Positions 8,677 through 17,067 of a stretch of DNA of 64,000 nucleotides are shown here, piece by piece. The DNA is from Longispora sp047121295 (GTDB taxonomy: Bacteria > Actinomycetota > Actinomycetes > Mycobacteriales > Micromonosporaceae): positions 7,130,001 to 7,194,000 of the forward strand of contig NZ_CP139447.1 of assembly GCF_047121295.1 (NCBI RefSeq). The letters run 5' to 3'. How positions within the stretch are numbered: position 1 is the stretch's first letter; each line of letters begins with the position of its first letter. The position numbers were made by a program, and so were the translations under genes. The notes below the pieces were generated by a model. The model did no database searches. It was not told the origin of the DNA and saw nothing but the letters and a program-made list of their open reading frames with translations.

Positions 8677-8697
8677 TCTTAGGAAAGTTTCCTAAGA
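8677..8697. promoter_or_regulatory. Perfect 21-base palindrome, probable operator upstream of the HAD gene
   Basis: Ten-base arms TCTTAGGAAA and TTTCCTAAGA surround a central G. It is AT-rich against the surroundings and lies between the HAD start and the terminator of the preceding gene. TTAGGAAA/TTTCCTAA sites of this form resemble operators of sugar-responsive repressors (ROK type) in actinomycetes; the assignment is from memory. Confidence 0.55.
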
Positions 8698-8719
8698 AGT
8701 CAGCTCTCCTCCTCCGAGG

Positions 8720-8756
8720 CGATGGCCGGTCCGGACGATCTCCGGGCCGGCCATCG
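8720..8756 (-). terminator. Hairpin terminator after the 67-residue protein gene
   Basis: Arms CGATGGCCGG and CCGGCCATCG, ten perfect base pairs with a 17-nt loop, 12 bases beyond the stop codon on the minus strand. Confidence 0.6.
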
Positions 8757-8768
8757 TCGTCGTGGAAG

Positions 8769-8972
8769 CTAGTGGTGGGTGGGGGCGGTGCCCTCGACCG
8801 GGTGGGTGTAGGACAGGTCGTCCACCGGCAGCGGGAACTCCACGTCCTCGCCGAACGGCGACGGCGCCCCGGCCCGGTCGAACAGAAGCTCGTTGAGGGG
8901 CAGGTGCCCGTCCTTGACGATCGCGGCCTTGCGGCCGGGCTGCGCGTGCGCCGGCTGGTGGGCGTTACCCAT
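8769..8972 (-). CDS. Conserved-looking small protein, unknown
   Basis: A 67-residue hydrophilic protein, MGNAHQPAHAQPGRK at the start and HPVEGTAPTHH at the end, with PLNELLFDRAGAPSPFGEDV in the middle. It has no cysteine, no signal peptide and no membrane segment. The coding call rests on a well placed AAGGAG five bases before the ATG, a hairpin terminator just after the stop, and codon positions with G/C-rich third bases. I know no family or function. It is likely a single-gene transcript. Confidence 0.65.
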   Translation of the reverse strand: MGNAHQPAHAQPGRKAAIVKDGHLPLNELLFDRAGAPSPFGEDVEFPLPVDDLSYTHPVEGTAPTHH

Positions 8973-9154
8973 GCTGACTCCTTAGATCACCCTGTCCGGT
9001 CAGTCTGTCACAGCCGCCCGGGAGGCTTGCGGAGCCCGGGTATCGTGGGCAGTCGCGAATCAGACGAAGATTCTCAGAAGTCCCCGGCAACCCGTGGGGC
9101 ACCCTTCCGCGTCATAACTGGTGCAGGCCCACAACCCCCGGGAGGAAGAATCAC

Positions 9155-9973
9155 ATGGGTGTACGCATGAGAGCGGCGGCCATCATGGCCGGTGCCCTCA
9201 CCGCCGTGGTGCTCGGAGCCGCGACGGCCTACGCGCTCAGTCCCGCGCCGGCCACTCCCCGGTTCCAGGACGTCGCGGTGAAGGCCGCAGAGGGCCCCGT
9301 GGCACCGCCCACCCCGGTCGCCAGCCCGTCGACCAGCCCGTCACCCGTCCCGTCCGAGCCGCCCGTGCGCGGCAACACCGGCAGCTGCGAGCCCGGCGAG
9401 AACCAGAAGGAGGTCGAGGACCTCCTGGTGAAGATCGGGGGCTATGGAGCCGTCGACGCCGACGGTTTCCAGTCCGATGGCGACTGCGCCGCGATCAAGG
9501 CCTTCCAGACCAGGTTCGACATCCGGCCGGCCTCGGGCCAGCCCGGCCCGCTGACCGCGAACGTGGCCCGCCGGATCGCCGCGTTCGACCCGTCGCTCTG
9601 CGGGGCCGGCCCGGGCCTGACGATCTGCGTGGACCTGACCCAGCAGATCACCTGGGCGACCCGCGACGGCGCGATCGTCCTGGCCCCGACCGTCGTGCGG
9701 ACCGGAATGGGCGGCGGGTTCCAGACGCCGGCCGGGCACTTCGAGCTGACCCGGAAGAACAATCCGGAGTGGTCCAAGCCCTACAAGGTGAACCTGCTCC
9801 GGTTCCAGCACTTCGTGGACGGCATGGGCTTCCACGACACCCCGAGCTACATCCACGACGCGTTCGGCTCGCACGGCTGCATCAACATGCTGCCGGACGA
9901 CTCGAAGGCACTGTGGAACATGACGGAGGTCGGGACCCCGGTCCACATCTTCGGCAGAAAACCCGGCACGTAG
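9155..9973 (+). CDS. Secreted L,D-transpeptidase with peptidoglycan-binding domain
   Basis: A 272-residue secreted protein. A signal peptide (MRAAAIMAGALTAVVLGAATAYALS) is followed by a Pro/Ser-rich linker, a peptidoglycan-binding-like domain (ENQKEVEDLLVKIGGYG ... GDCAAIKAFQTRFDI) and a YkuD domain. The catalytic motif is HGCINM (around residue 241), with the upstream conserved FHDTPSYIHDAFGSHG. Such enzymes make 3-3 cross-links in peptidoglycan outside the membrane. GGGAGGAAG precedes the ATG by about seven bases, and a strong terminator follows. The 130-base leader upstream contains short GC-rich hairpins but no riboswitch I can name. Confidence 0.9.
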   Translation: MGVRMRAAAIMAGALTAVVLGAATAYALSPAPATPRFQDVAVKAAEGPVAPPTPVASPSTSPSPVPSEPPVRGNTGSCEPGENQKEVEDLLVKIGGYGAVDADGFQSDGDCAAIKAFQTRFDIRPASGQPGPLTANVARRIAAFDPSLCGAGPGLTICVDLTQQITWATRDGAIVLAPTVVRTGMGGGFQTPAGHFELTRKNNPEWSKPYKVNLLRFQHFVDGMGFHDTPSYIHDAFGSHGCINMLPDDSKALWNMTEVGTPVHIFGRKPGT

Positions 9974-9983
9974 CGGTTGACGA

Positions 9984-10011
9984 GAAAGCCCCCGGTCGCC
10001 CGGGGGCTTTC
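9984..10011 (+). terminator. Rho-independent terminator after the L,D-transpeptidase gene
   Basis: Twelve-base arms GAAAGCCCCCGG and CCGGGGGCTTTC with a four-base loop, eleven bases after the stop. Confidence 0.8.
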
Positions 10012-10054
10012 CGCGTTTCTGGACGCGGGACGGCCGACGCGCGCCGGGGGCGGC

Positions 10055-10080
10055 CCACTCGTAACCGTCTGATGGTTTTA
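10055..10080. repeat. Dispersed repeat family A, copy 1
   Basis: CCACTCGTAACCGTCTGATGG followed by TTTTA. Related copies lie at 45460-45492 and 53814-53847. The TAA stop of the next minus-strand gene is made from the last three bases of this copy. Confidence 0.65.
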
Positions 10081-12393
10081 GGCCAGGGTGGCGGACGTGA
10101 TGCGGGCCAGGGCGAAGGTGTGCAGGGTTTCGCTGCGCTCGTCCTCCGCGCGCAGGTAGCCCGCCCCGATCGACATCGGCCGGACGAGCCGGGAGATGGT
10201 CGAGCCGTGCGGGTCGATGTAGCCGACCCAGACGGGCACCCGGTCACGGATCGCGTCGCGGAGGACGGCGAGGGCGTCGTCGATGCTGCCGGTGACCATC
10301 ACGGGGGCCTTGCGGGCCGCGCGGGCCCGGGCGTCGCCGATCCGCAGCTCCTCGACGATGCCGGCCAGGTAGGCCTCCGGCAGCTCCAGCGGCTGGCCCG
10401 AGGAGCGGTCGAAGCCGGCGGTGGGCGCCCGGCGCGGGGCGGCGCGGGTGAGGAGCACGGCGCCCGTGGCGTCCTCGGGCACCGGGCTGTAGCCGGTGTC
10501 GCGGAGCGCTTCGACCACGCGGGCGATCTGGTACTGCGACACCAGCACCGTCGGGGCCAGCCGGCGGAAGCCGAGCCCCGACAGCCGGCGGTCGGCGGCG
10601 ATCTCGGCGAGCAGGGCCTCGTCCTCGCTGCGCAGGTAGGCCGAGGCGGATCCGGCGCGCAGCCCGCCGTGTTTGCGGGACACGTCGTCGATCAGGTAGG
10701 TGAGCGCCTGGGGCACCGGGGTGGTGGACCGGCGGGCGAAGAGGGCGTGCAGGTCGGTCGCCGCATACCCCGCGTCGAGGGCCTTGCGCAGGCTGTCCAC
10801 GCTCACCCGGAACACGCTCGGCGACTCGCGGACCGCGACGGCCGACAGCTCGGCGGCCAGCCCGGTCGACGGCGGGCCGGGCACCACGATCGTCAGGTCG
10901 GCCTGGAGCAGCACCTGGTCCACCGGTGCCGGCAGCAGTCCGGCGAGGATCATCACGGACCCGGGCGCGCGGTCGAGCACGCCGAGCGGGTCGTCCACGG
11001 ACTCCGGCGCGAGCAGCGCCCGGCCATAGCTGGTGAGCGCGCCCATCGCCGTCAGGCCCAGCGTGGCGGCCTCGGACAGCGCGGCGGCCAACAGGGTCGG
11101 CCGGGTGAACCGGCGCGGTGAGCGCCAGCGCAGGACGGCGAGGACGTCCTCGGCCTCCGCGCCCGTGCCGGCGGGCAGCTCGGTGAGCATGGCCAGCACG
11201 GCCGCGCGCAGGACCGGGGCGCCGGACCGGGCCAGCTCGCCCGACAGCGCGTTCATCGGCCGGTCGCGCTCGTCCCGGGTGCCGATCAGCGCCGCCTGGC
11301 GGGGCATCCGCAGCCACGCGTCTGCGAGGATCTGCCAGCGCTCGGCGAGGCCGGCGGCGAGCCAGGTGTCGTACACGGCGGTCGGCAGCCAGTGCGCGCC
11401 GCCGGAGCCGCTGTCCAGCACCCCGATCAGGCCGGCCGAGTACGCCACCTCCAGCAGCAGGCCGGCCGTGCCCTCCTCGACGGCCCCGGTCCGGGCGACG
11501 CGCTTCAGGTCGCGGGCGCTCAGGCCGCCGGCCTTGAGGATCGGCGCGGGCAGGTCGTTGACCAGCACCTCCACCAGGCGGACCACCTCGATGGCCTGGC
11601 CGGCGCCTGCCTGGTCGACGGCGGCGCCGCGCTTCCTCGTCGGCAGGGCCGGCGGGGCCGGGTGCAGCTGTCCCAGCGGGCCCTCGTCCCGGCGGAGCAG
11701 CAGCCCCACCTCGCGGGGCAGCTCGACGGCGTCGTCGGAGATCGGCACGAGCAGCCGGCGGTTGAGCAGCCAGCGGACCGGCGAGTCGTCGGTCCTGTCC
11801 TGCCGGGCCTCGGTGAGGGACCCGACCGGCGGGCCGGCGGCCAGGGTGTCGAGCACGGCGCGGGCCTCGGGCGGGGCCGACATGATGGTGCGGCGGAGCG
11901 CCGCCGGGTCCGCGGCCAGCTCGGTGGCTGCCGCGTCGCCCAGGTCGGCGGCCGGGCGGCCGAGCCCCGCCGGGTACGCCGAGCACACCTCGTCGAGCAC
12001 CGCGACCGGCCGGAGCGCGGTGTCCGGGCCGTGCACGAGGAGCAGCGCGCGCAGCCGGTCCACGGCCGCGCGGGTCTCCGTCACATAGGGCGCGGTGACG
12101 GTCAGCACGGCGTCCAGCGACGCTGACTCGCGAGTCGACGAGGCGCCCTTTGCCGAACCGCTGTGCGAGCTGGAAGGCGCAGCGCCGAGCAGCCGGAGGG
12201 CGTCGAGGACCTCGAGGGTGAACAGGTCCAGCGCCTCCAGCGCGCGGGCGACCGACAGCCGGGTCTGCGCCCGGTTGGCCAGGGCGGACAGGTCCCCGGG
12301 AAGGGGGACGGTCAGGTCCGGACGGGCACGAAGCAGCTCTGCGAGGGCCTCATCGGGCAGCGCTCGCAGGTGGTCAGCCAGGCTCATAGACAT
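10078..12393 (-). CDS. Helicase-associated domain protein, divergent partner of XPB
   Basis: A 771-residue protein with no signal peptide. It begins MSMSLADHLRALPDEALAELL, a winged-helix-rich N-terminal half follows, and the last ~150 residues (LGFRRLAPTVLVSQYQIARVVEALRDTGY ... RVPVWVGYIDPHGST ... VRPMSIGAGYLRAED) match the helicase-associated (Helicase_C_3 and WYL-like) region of actinobacterial proteins encoded next to XPB helicase; in mycobacteria the equivalent pair is adjacent too. It lacks Walker motifs, so it probably serves as a DNA-binding partner. It is divergent from xpb with about 100 bases between starts. Either ATG at 12393 or 12387 could be used. Confidence 0.8.
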   Translation of the reverse strand: MSMSLADHLRALPDEALAELLRARPDLTVPLPGDLSALANRAQTRLSVARALEALDLFTLEVLDALRLLGAAPSSSHSGSAKGASSTRESASLDAVLTVTAPYVTETRAAVDRLRALLLVHGPDTALRPVAVLDEVCSAYPAGLGRPAADLGDAAATELAADPAALRRTIMSAPPEARAVLDTLAAGPPVGSLTEARQDRTDDSPVRWLLNRRLLVPISDDAVELPREVGLLLRRDEGPLGQLHPAPPALPTRKRGAAVDQAGAGQAIEVVRLVEVLVNDLPAPILKAGGLSARDLKRVARTGAVEEGTAGLLLEVAYSAGLIGVLDSGSGGAHWLPTAVYDTWLAAGLAERWQILADAWLRMPRQAALIGTRDERDRPMNALSGELARSGAPVLRAAVLAMLTELPAGTGAEAEDVLAVLRWRSPRRFTRPTLLAAALSEAATLGLTAMGALTSYGRALLAPESVDDPLGVLDRAPGSVMILAGLLPAPVDQVLLQADLTIVVPGPPSTGLAAELSAVAVRESPSVFRVSVDSLRKALDAGYAATDLHALFARRSTTPVPQALTYLIDDVSRKHGGLRAGSASAYLRSEDEALLAEIAADRRLSGLGFRRLAPTVLVSQYQIARVVEALRDTGYSPVPEDATGAVLLTRAAPRRAPTAGFDRSSGQPLELPEAYLAGIVEELRIGDARARAARKAPVMVTGSIDDALAVLRDAIRDRVPVWVGYIDPHGSTISRLVRPMSIGAGYLRAEDERSETLHTFALARITSATLA

Positions 12394-12492
12394 CGTTTCC
12401 TAAGTTACCTGCCCCCGGGGCAAAACGCGGCCTGCCGGTGCACCGCCGCCGACCGGGCATACTTGAGGGTCTGCCTTGTTGGAGGTACCCGC

Positions 12493-14136
12493 ATGACCTG
12501 CCTGATCGTGCAGAGCGATAAGACACTGCTCCTCGAGATCGACCATCCGGACGCTCAGGCGTGCCGGCTGGCCATCGCGCCGTTCGCCGAGCTGGAGCGC
12601 GCCCCCGAGCACGTGCACACCTACCGGGTGACCCCGCTGGGCCTTTGGAACGCCCGCGCGGCCGGCCACGACGCCGAGTCGGTGGTCGACGCGCTGCTCA
12701 AGTACAGCCGCTATCCCGTGCCGCACGCGCTGCTGGTGGACATCGCGGAGACCATGTCGCGGTACGGGCGGCTGCAGCTGGCCAACGACCCCGCGCACGG
12801 CCTGGTGCTGCGGTCCACGGACCGGGCGGTGCTGGTCGAGGTCGCGAAGTCCAAGCGGCTGGCCGGCATGCTCGGCGCGCGGATCGACGACGACACCATC
12901 GCGGTGCACGGCTCCGAGCGGGGCAACATCAAGCAGGGCCTGCTGAAGCTCGGCTGGCCGGCGGAGGACCTGGCCGGGTATGTGGACGGCGAGTCGCACG
13001 AGATCACGCTCGCGGAGGACGGCTGGCACCTGCGGCCGTACCAGCAGGAGGCGGTGGACGGGTTCTGGGCCGGCGGCTCGGGGGTCGTGGTGCTGCCCTG
13101 TGGCGCGGGCAAGACGATCGTCGGCGCGGCCGCCATGGCGCACGCGAGCGCCACGACGCTGATCCTGGTCACGAACACCGTGGCCGGCCGGCAGTGGAAG
13201 CGGGAGCTGATCGCGCGCACCTCGCTCACCGAGGACGAGATCGGCGAGTACTCGGGCGAGAAGAAGGAGATCCGGCCGGTCACCATCGCGACGTACCAGG
13301 TGCTGACGACCCGGCGGAAGGGCGCGTTCTCGCACCTGGACCTGTTCTCCGCCCGCGACTGGGGCCTGGTCATCTACGACGAGGTGCACCTGCTGCCGGC
13401 CCCGATGTTCCGGTTCACCGCCGACCTCCAGGCGCGCCGCCGGCTCGGGCTGACCGCCACCCTGGTCCGCGAGGACGGCCGGGAGGGCGACGTGTTCAGC
13501 CTGATCGGCCCGAAGCGGTACGACGCGCCGTGGCGGGACATCGAGAACCAGGGCTGGATCGCGCCGGCCGACTGCTGCGAGGTCCGGGTGACGCTGACCG
13601 AGCGCGAGCGGATGGCGTACGCGACGGCGGAGGCCGAGGAGCGCTACCGGATGGCGGCGACGGCGAAGACGAAGCTGCCCGTGGTGCGCAAGCTGATCGA
13701 GAAGCACGCCGGCGAGCCGGTCCTCGTGATCGGCGCGTACCTGGACCAGCTCGACCACCTCGCCGAGGAGCTGGACGCGCCCGTGATCGAGGGCAAGACG
13801 TCGAACAAGGAGCGCGAGCGGCTGTTCGACCTGTTCCGCAAGGGCGAGCTGAAGGTGCTGGTCGTCTCCAAGGTGGCCAACTTCTCCATCGACCTGCCCG
13901 AGGCGTCGATCGCGATCCAGGTGTCGGGCACGTTCGGTTCCCGGCAGGAGGAGGCCCAGCGGCTCGGCCGGGTGCTGCGGCCCAAGCAGGACGGCCGGCA
14001 GGCGCACTTCTACACCGTGGTCTCCCGGGACACCGTCGACGCGGAGTACGCGGCGCACCGGCAGCGGTTCCTCGCGGAGCAGGGGTACGCGTACACGATC
14101 ATCGACGCCGACGACGTGCTCGCTCCACCCGGCTAG
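12493..14136 (+). CDS. xpb: DNA repair helicase XPB
   Basis: A 547-residue SF2 helicase. Residues 1-170 form the XPB N-terminal damage-recognition-like domain. The helicase core shows the Q-like LRPYQQEAVDGF, Walker A GAGKT (near residue 204), DEVH Walker B (near 296), motif III LTATL, and motif VI QEEAQRLGRVLRP. Bacterial XPB unwinds DNA 3' to 5' and works in DNA repair in the cytoplasm. GGAGGT lies seven bases before the ATG, so this gene has a normal leader. It ends at a bidirectional hairpin shared with the convergent lipoprotein gene. Confidence 0.93.
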   Translation: MTCLIVQSDKTLLLEIDHPDAQACRLAIAPFAELERAPEHVHTYRVTPLGLWNARAAGHDAESVVDALLKYSRYPVPHALLVDIAETMSRYGRLQLANDPAHGLVLRSTDRAVLVEVAKSKRLAGMLGARIDDDTIAVHGSERGNIKQGLLKLGWPAEDLAGYVDGESHEITLAEDGWHLRPYQQEAVDGFWAGGSGVVVLPCGAGKTIVGAAAMAHASATTLILVTNTVAGRQWKRELIARTSLTEDEIGEYSGEKKEIRPVTIATYQVLTTRRKGAFSHLDLFSARDWGLVIYDEVHLLPAPMFRFTADLQARRRLGLTATLVREDGREGDVFSLIGPKRYDAPWRDIENQGWIAPADCCEVRVTLTERERMAYATAEAEERYRMAATAKTKLPVVRKLIEKHAGEPVLVIGAYLDQLDHLAEELDAPVIEGKTSNKERERLFDLFRKGELKVLVVSKVANFSIDLPEASIAIQVSGTFGSRQEEAQRLGRVLRPKQDGRQAHFYTVVSRDTVDAEYAAHRQRFLAEQGYAYTIIDADDVLAPPG

Positions 14137-14141
14137 CCGAC

Positions 14142-14172
14142 CGACCGGCCCCGGAGCTTCCGGGGCCGGTCG
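14142..14172. terminator. Bidirectional hairpin between xpb and the lipoprotein pair
   Basis: Thirteen-base perfect arms CGACCGGCCCCGG and CCGGGGCCGGTCG with a five-base loop, placed five bases after the xpb stop and seven bases beyond the lipoprotein stop. Confidence 0.8.
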
Positions 14173-14178
14173 TCACCG

Positions 14179-14694
14179 CTAGCTGGTCAGGCCCTGGATC
14201 AGGTCGAGGACCTTGCCGAACGTGGGCCGGGGCTGACCGCAGTTCTCCACCGTGTACGTCTCCGGCCCGACGACCAGCGTGTAGTTGAAGGTGTCCGAGC
14301 ACTTCGCGGTGCCCGGGGTCTTCAGCTCCTTCACCAGGGCCGGGTCCTTGAGCAGGCCGGTCAGCGTCGTCCGCTGCGCCTCGGTGAGTTTGCCGGACTT
14401 GTTGGTGTTCGTCCGGCCGTTCTCGGCGGTCCACGAGCCGTCGGGCTGGATCTTCCACGAGTCCTTGACGCCGGCGAACCCGCCCGTGCGGACCAGGGTC
14501 ACCTCGTCGGTGGAGACCGGGACCTTCGGCGGGTTCGGGATCGCCGTGGACGTGGGGGTGCTGCCGGCAGCCGGGGCCGAGGAGGACGTGGAGGCCTGGG
14601 TGTCGGCGGTCGGGGACTTGGCCGGCTCGGCGCCGCACGCGGCGAGGGCCAGGGCGGCGAGGCCGGCGATCGTCAGTACACGAAGGGTGCGCAT
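14179..14694 (-). CDS. Lipoprotein with emfourin-like domain (copy 1)
   Basis: A 171-residue lipoprotein. MRTLRVLTIAGLAALAL leads to the lipobox LAAC. After a Thr/Ser/Pro linker, the domain VTLVRTGGFAGVKDSWKI ... LTEAQRTTLTGLLKDPAL ... CSDTFNYTLVVGPETYTVENCG resembles the small protealysin-inhibitor emfourin fold, in which a TGGFAG hairpin is typical. That assignment is a pattern match by eye. Two cysteines in the domain probably form a disulfide outside the cell. It lies ten bases downstream of a paralogue (14705-15190) on the same strand, so the two are a tandem duplication in one operon. Confidence 0.75.
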   Translation of the reverse strand: MRTLRVLTIAGLAALALAACGAEPAKSPTADTQASTSSSAPAAGSTPTSTAIPNPPKVPVSTDEVTLVRTGGFAGVKDSWKIQPDGSWTAENGRTNTNKSGKLTEAQRTTLTGLLKDPALVKELKTPGTAKCSDTFNYTLVVGPETYTVENCGQPRPTFGKVLDLIQGLTS

Positions 14695-14704
14695 CTTGGT
14701 TCTC

Positions 14705-15190
14705 CTAGTTGGTCGCCGTCACACGGCCGACGAATGCCGCCAGTTCGACGAAATGAGGGGTCGGTGCTTCCAGGCCACAGCTCGGGATGACTCCCGAGGC
14801 GGGTCCGGAGTTCAGGACGTACGTGATGCCGTCCGGGCAGGTCTCGGGGCGCGCGGGGGTCGCGAGCTCCGAGGGCAGCGCCGGGTCGTTGAGCATGCCG
14901 GCCAGCTCCGCCAGCTGGACGGCCGTGAGCGTACCGCTGGCCCGGACCTTCTTTCCATCGGCGTCCGTCAGCCGCCAGGCGCCGCTGGCCTCGATCTTCC
15001 ACATGTCCGACCCGCCCTTCAGGCCGCCGTTGCGCAGCAGGATCATCTGGGTTCCGAACCCGGTCGGCGCGGCGGTGGGCCGGGCCGTCGCGCTCGGTGA
15101 CGGGGCCGGGAGCGGCTCCGGCCGGGCCGTGGACGTGCAGGCCGGCAGTGCCAACAGGGCCAGGACGACGAGGGCTCGGGACGCACGCAT
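14705..15190 (-). CDS. Lipoprotein with emfourin-like domain (copy 2)
   Basis: A 161-residue paralogue of the downstream gene. MRASRALVVLALLAL is followed by the lipobox LPAC. The domain MILLRNGGLKGGSDMWKIE ... LTAVQLAELAGMLNDPALPSEL ... CPDGITYVLNSGP ... PSCG lines up segment for segment with copy 1, including both cysteines, although identity is modest. The start is divergent from the flavin oxidase with 37 bases between the start codons. If the emfourin-like reading is right, both would be surface-exposed protease inhibitors. Confidence 0.75.
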   Translation of the reverse strand: MRASRALVVLALLALPACTSTARPEPLPAPSPSATARPTAAPTGFGTQMILLRNGGLKGGSDMWKIEASGAWRLTDADGKKVRASGTLTAVQLAELAGMLNDPALPSELATPARPETCPDGITYVLNSGPASGVIPSCGLEAPTPHFVELAAFVGRVTATN

Positions 15191-15215
15191 ACCGGTGTGA
15201 CGCGCGCCATGGCGC

Positions 15216-15221
15216 TACGGT
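15216..15221 (+). promoter_or_regulatory. -10 box of a probable leaderless promoter (TACGGT)
   Basis: TACGGT, six bases (TCCCGT), then the ATG at 15228. Confidence 0.55.
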
Positions 15222-15227
15222 TCCCGT

Positions 15228-16580
15228 ATGGGACTGACCGACGATCTGCGGGCCGCCCTCGGCGACCGGGTGCTCACCGACCCCGACGTGCTGGAGACCT
15301 ACCGGCGGGACGAGGCGGACCTGTGCGCGGCCGGGACGCCGGTCGCCGTGGTGCGGCCCCGATCGACGGCCGAGGTGGTCTCGGTCGTCACAATCGCCGG
15401 GGAGTACGGGGCCCCGATCGTCCCCCAGGGCGCGCGCACCGGCCTCGCGGGCGGCGCGAACGCGCTGGACGGCTGCGTGGTGCTCAGCATGACCGGGATG
15501 GCCGACATCCTGGAGATCGACCCGGTGAACCGGCTCGCCGTCGTGCAGCCCGGGGTCGTCAACTCCGCGATCAGCGCGGCGGTGGCCGCCCACGGCCTGA
15601 CCTACCCGCCCGACCCGGGATCGTGGGAGTCCTCGACCATCGGCGGCAACGTGTCCACGGACGCGGGCGGCATGTGCTGCGTGAAGTACGGCGTGACCAG
15701 CCGGTACGTGCTCGGCCTGGAGGTGGTGCTCGCCGACGGGGAGGTGCTGCGCACGGGGCGGCGCACCGCGAAGGGCGTCGCGGGCTACGACCTGACGAAG
15801 CTGTTCGTCGGCTCGGAGGGCACCCTGGGCGTGATCACGGAGATCACCCTGAGCCTGCGCCCGGCGCCCGGCGTGTCCCGGGGCCTGGCCGCGATCTTCC
15901 CGAGTACGGCGACCGCCGGGGCCGCCGTGACCGCGATCGTGGCCGGCGGGCACAGCCCGAGCCTGCTGGAGCTGATCGACCGGACGCACCTGGTGGCCAT
16001 CGAGGCGTACCGGCCGCAGGGGCTGCCCACCGACGCCGCCGCGCTGCTCCTGGCCGCCGTGGACACCGCAGACCACGAGCTGGAGGCCATCGCGGACCTG
16101 TGCCGGGCCGCCGGGGCCACCGAGGTGCACGTCGCCACCGACCAGGCGGAGACCGTGGGCCTGCTGGCCGCCCGCCGGCTCGCGCACCCGGCGATGGAAC
16201 AGCTCGGCAAACTCATCATCGACGACGTGGCCGTACCGGTGTCGCGGCTCGCGGAACTACTCGACGGCATAGACCGGGTCGCGGAGAAGCACGGCGTCAC
16301 GATCGGGGTCGTCGGGCACGCCGGCGACGGGAACATGCACCCGAACATCGTCGTCAACGAGGACAACGTCGCGGACTGTCAGGCGGCGTTCGACGAGATC
16401 ATGGCCCTGGGGCTCGCGCTCGGCGGCACCTGCTCCGGCGAGCACGGGGTCGGACTGCTCAAACGCGACTGGCTCGCCCGGGAGCTCGGCCCCGTCGGGG
16501 TGCGCGTCCATCATGCGATAAAAGCCGCCCTCGATCCGCGAGGACTGCTGAACCCGGGGAAAGTGATTCCGGGCTCCTGA
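15228..16580 (+). CDS. FAD-linked oxidase (GlcD/D-lactate dehydrogenase family)
   Basis: A 450-residue member of the VAO-type flavoproteins. The FAD-binding region is VRPRSTAEVVSVV ... PIVPQGARTGLAGGAN, with PPDPGSWESSTIGGNVSTDAGG and LTKLFVGSEGTLGVIT following. The C-terminal substrate domain holds VGHAGDGNMHPNI and CSGEHGVGLLKR, both typical of glycolate oxidase subunit GlcD and D-lactate dehydrogenases. It should oxidise a 2-hydroxy acid; which one is unclear because no GlcE or GlcF partner is adjacent. The last 122 bases overlap the convergent membrane-protein frame. Confidence 0.88.
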   Translation: MGLTDDLRAALGDRVLTDPDVLETYRRDEADLCAAGTPVAVVRPRSTAEVVSVVTIAGEYGAPIVPQGARTGLAGGANALDGCVVLSMTGMADILEIDPVNRLAVVQPGVVNSAISAAVAAHGLTYPPDPGSWESSTIGGNVSTDAGGMCCVKYGVTSRYVLGLEVVLADGEVLRTGRRTAKGVAGYDLTKLFVGSEGTLGVITEITLSLRPAPGVSRGLAAIFPSTATAGAAVTAIVAGGHSPSLLELIDRTHLVAIEAYRPQGLPTDAAALLLAAVDTADHELEAIADLCRAAGATEVHVATDQAETVGLLAARRLAHPAMEQLGKLIIDDVAVPVSRLAELLDGIDRVAEKHGVTIGVVGHAGDGNMHPNIVVNEDNVADCQAAFDEIMALGLALGGTCSGEHGVGLLKRDWLARELGPVGVRVHHAIKAALDPRGLLNPGKVIPGS

Positions 16581-17061
16581 CCCACTGGAGATCCAGCTCC
16601 GCCCACTCCACGGCGGCCCGGTCACCCGGAAACCGCCACTCGTCCCTCGCGGACAGCTTCGGCAGCCGGTCGGTGAGCAGCACGAGCGCGATCAGCGCGC
16701 CCGCGACCACCCCGCCGAGGGCCCAGACCCCGGCCTCGGCCGGGCCGGTCACCCCGCCGTAGAGCAGGCTCCAGGTGGCCGCCGCCGCCGCGAGCGGCAC
16801 CGCGACCAGGCCCCCGCCGGCGGCGCTGAGCACGACCTTGAGATCCGAACCGCCGGTGCGGAACCGGGTGAACGCCGCCGCGATGATCACCGCCGCGCCG
16901 GCCAGGCCGAACCGCCAGCCGAGGTGCGCCTCACCGGTGTGCCCACCGGGCCAGGACAGCACGCCGGCCGCCGCGCCGAGGACCGGCAGGACCGCGCCCA
17001 GGACGGCCCCGGAAATCAACCCAACGATCAGGGTGCCACTCGGCCGAACGGTGGATGTCAT
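16459..17061 (-). CDS. Hypothetical membrane protein, 3' end overlaps the flavin oxidase
   Basis: A 200-residue frame whose first ~135 residues look like a real four-TM membrane protein (LIVGLISGAVLGAVLPVLG, FGLAGAAVIIAAAF, LVAVPLAAAAATWSLLYGG, GVVAGALIALVLLTD). The rest (after KLSARDEWRFPGDRAAVEWAE) becomes arginine-rich and lies antisense to the flavin oxidase 3' end, so the tail may be accidental read-through. Start ATG at 17061 follows TAATGT by six bases, a leaderless arrangement. No family recognised. Confidence 0.6.
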   Translation of the reverse strand: MTSTVRPSGTLIVGLISGAVLGAVLPVLGAAAGVLSWPGGHTGEAHLGWRFGLAGAAVIIAAAFTRFRTGGSDLKVVLSAAGGGLVAVPLAAAAATWSLLYGGVTGPAEAGVWALGGVVAGALIALVLLTDRLPKLSARDEWRFPGDRAAVEWAELDLQWVRSPESLSPGSAVLADRGRLLSHDGRAPRRGRAPGRASRV

Positions 17062-17067
17062 ATCGCC

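Noticed and set aside
9020..9154. Leader of the L,D-transpeptidase gene as a possible ydaO (c-di-AMP) riboswitch
   Set aside because: Such riboswitches do precede cell-wall genes in actinomycetes, but I could not match the conserved core; only generic GC-rich hairpins are visible.
12163..12492. Upstream extension of the XPB frame
   Set aside because: It overlaps the divergent helicase-associated gene; GGAGGT just before the ATG at 12493 fixes the start.
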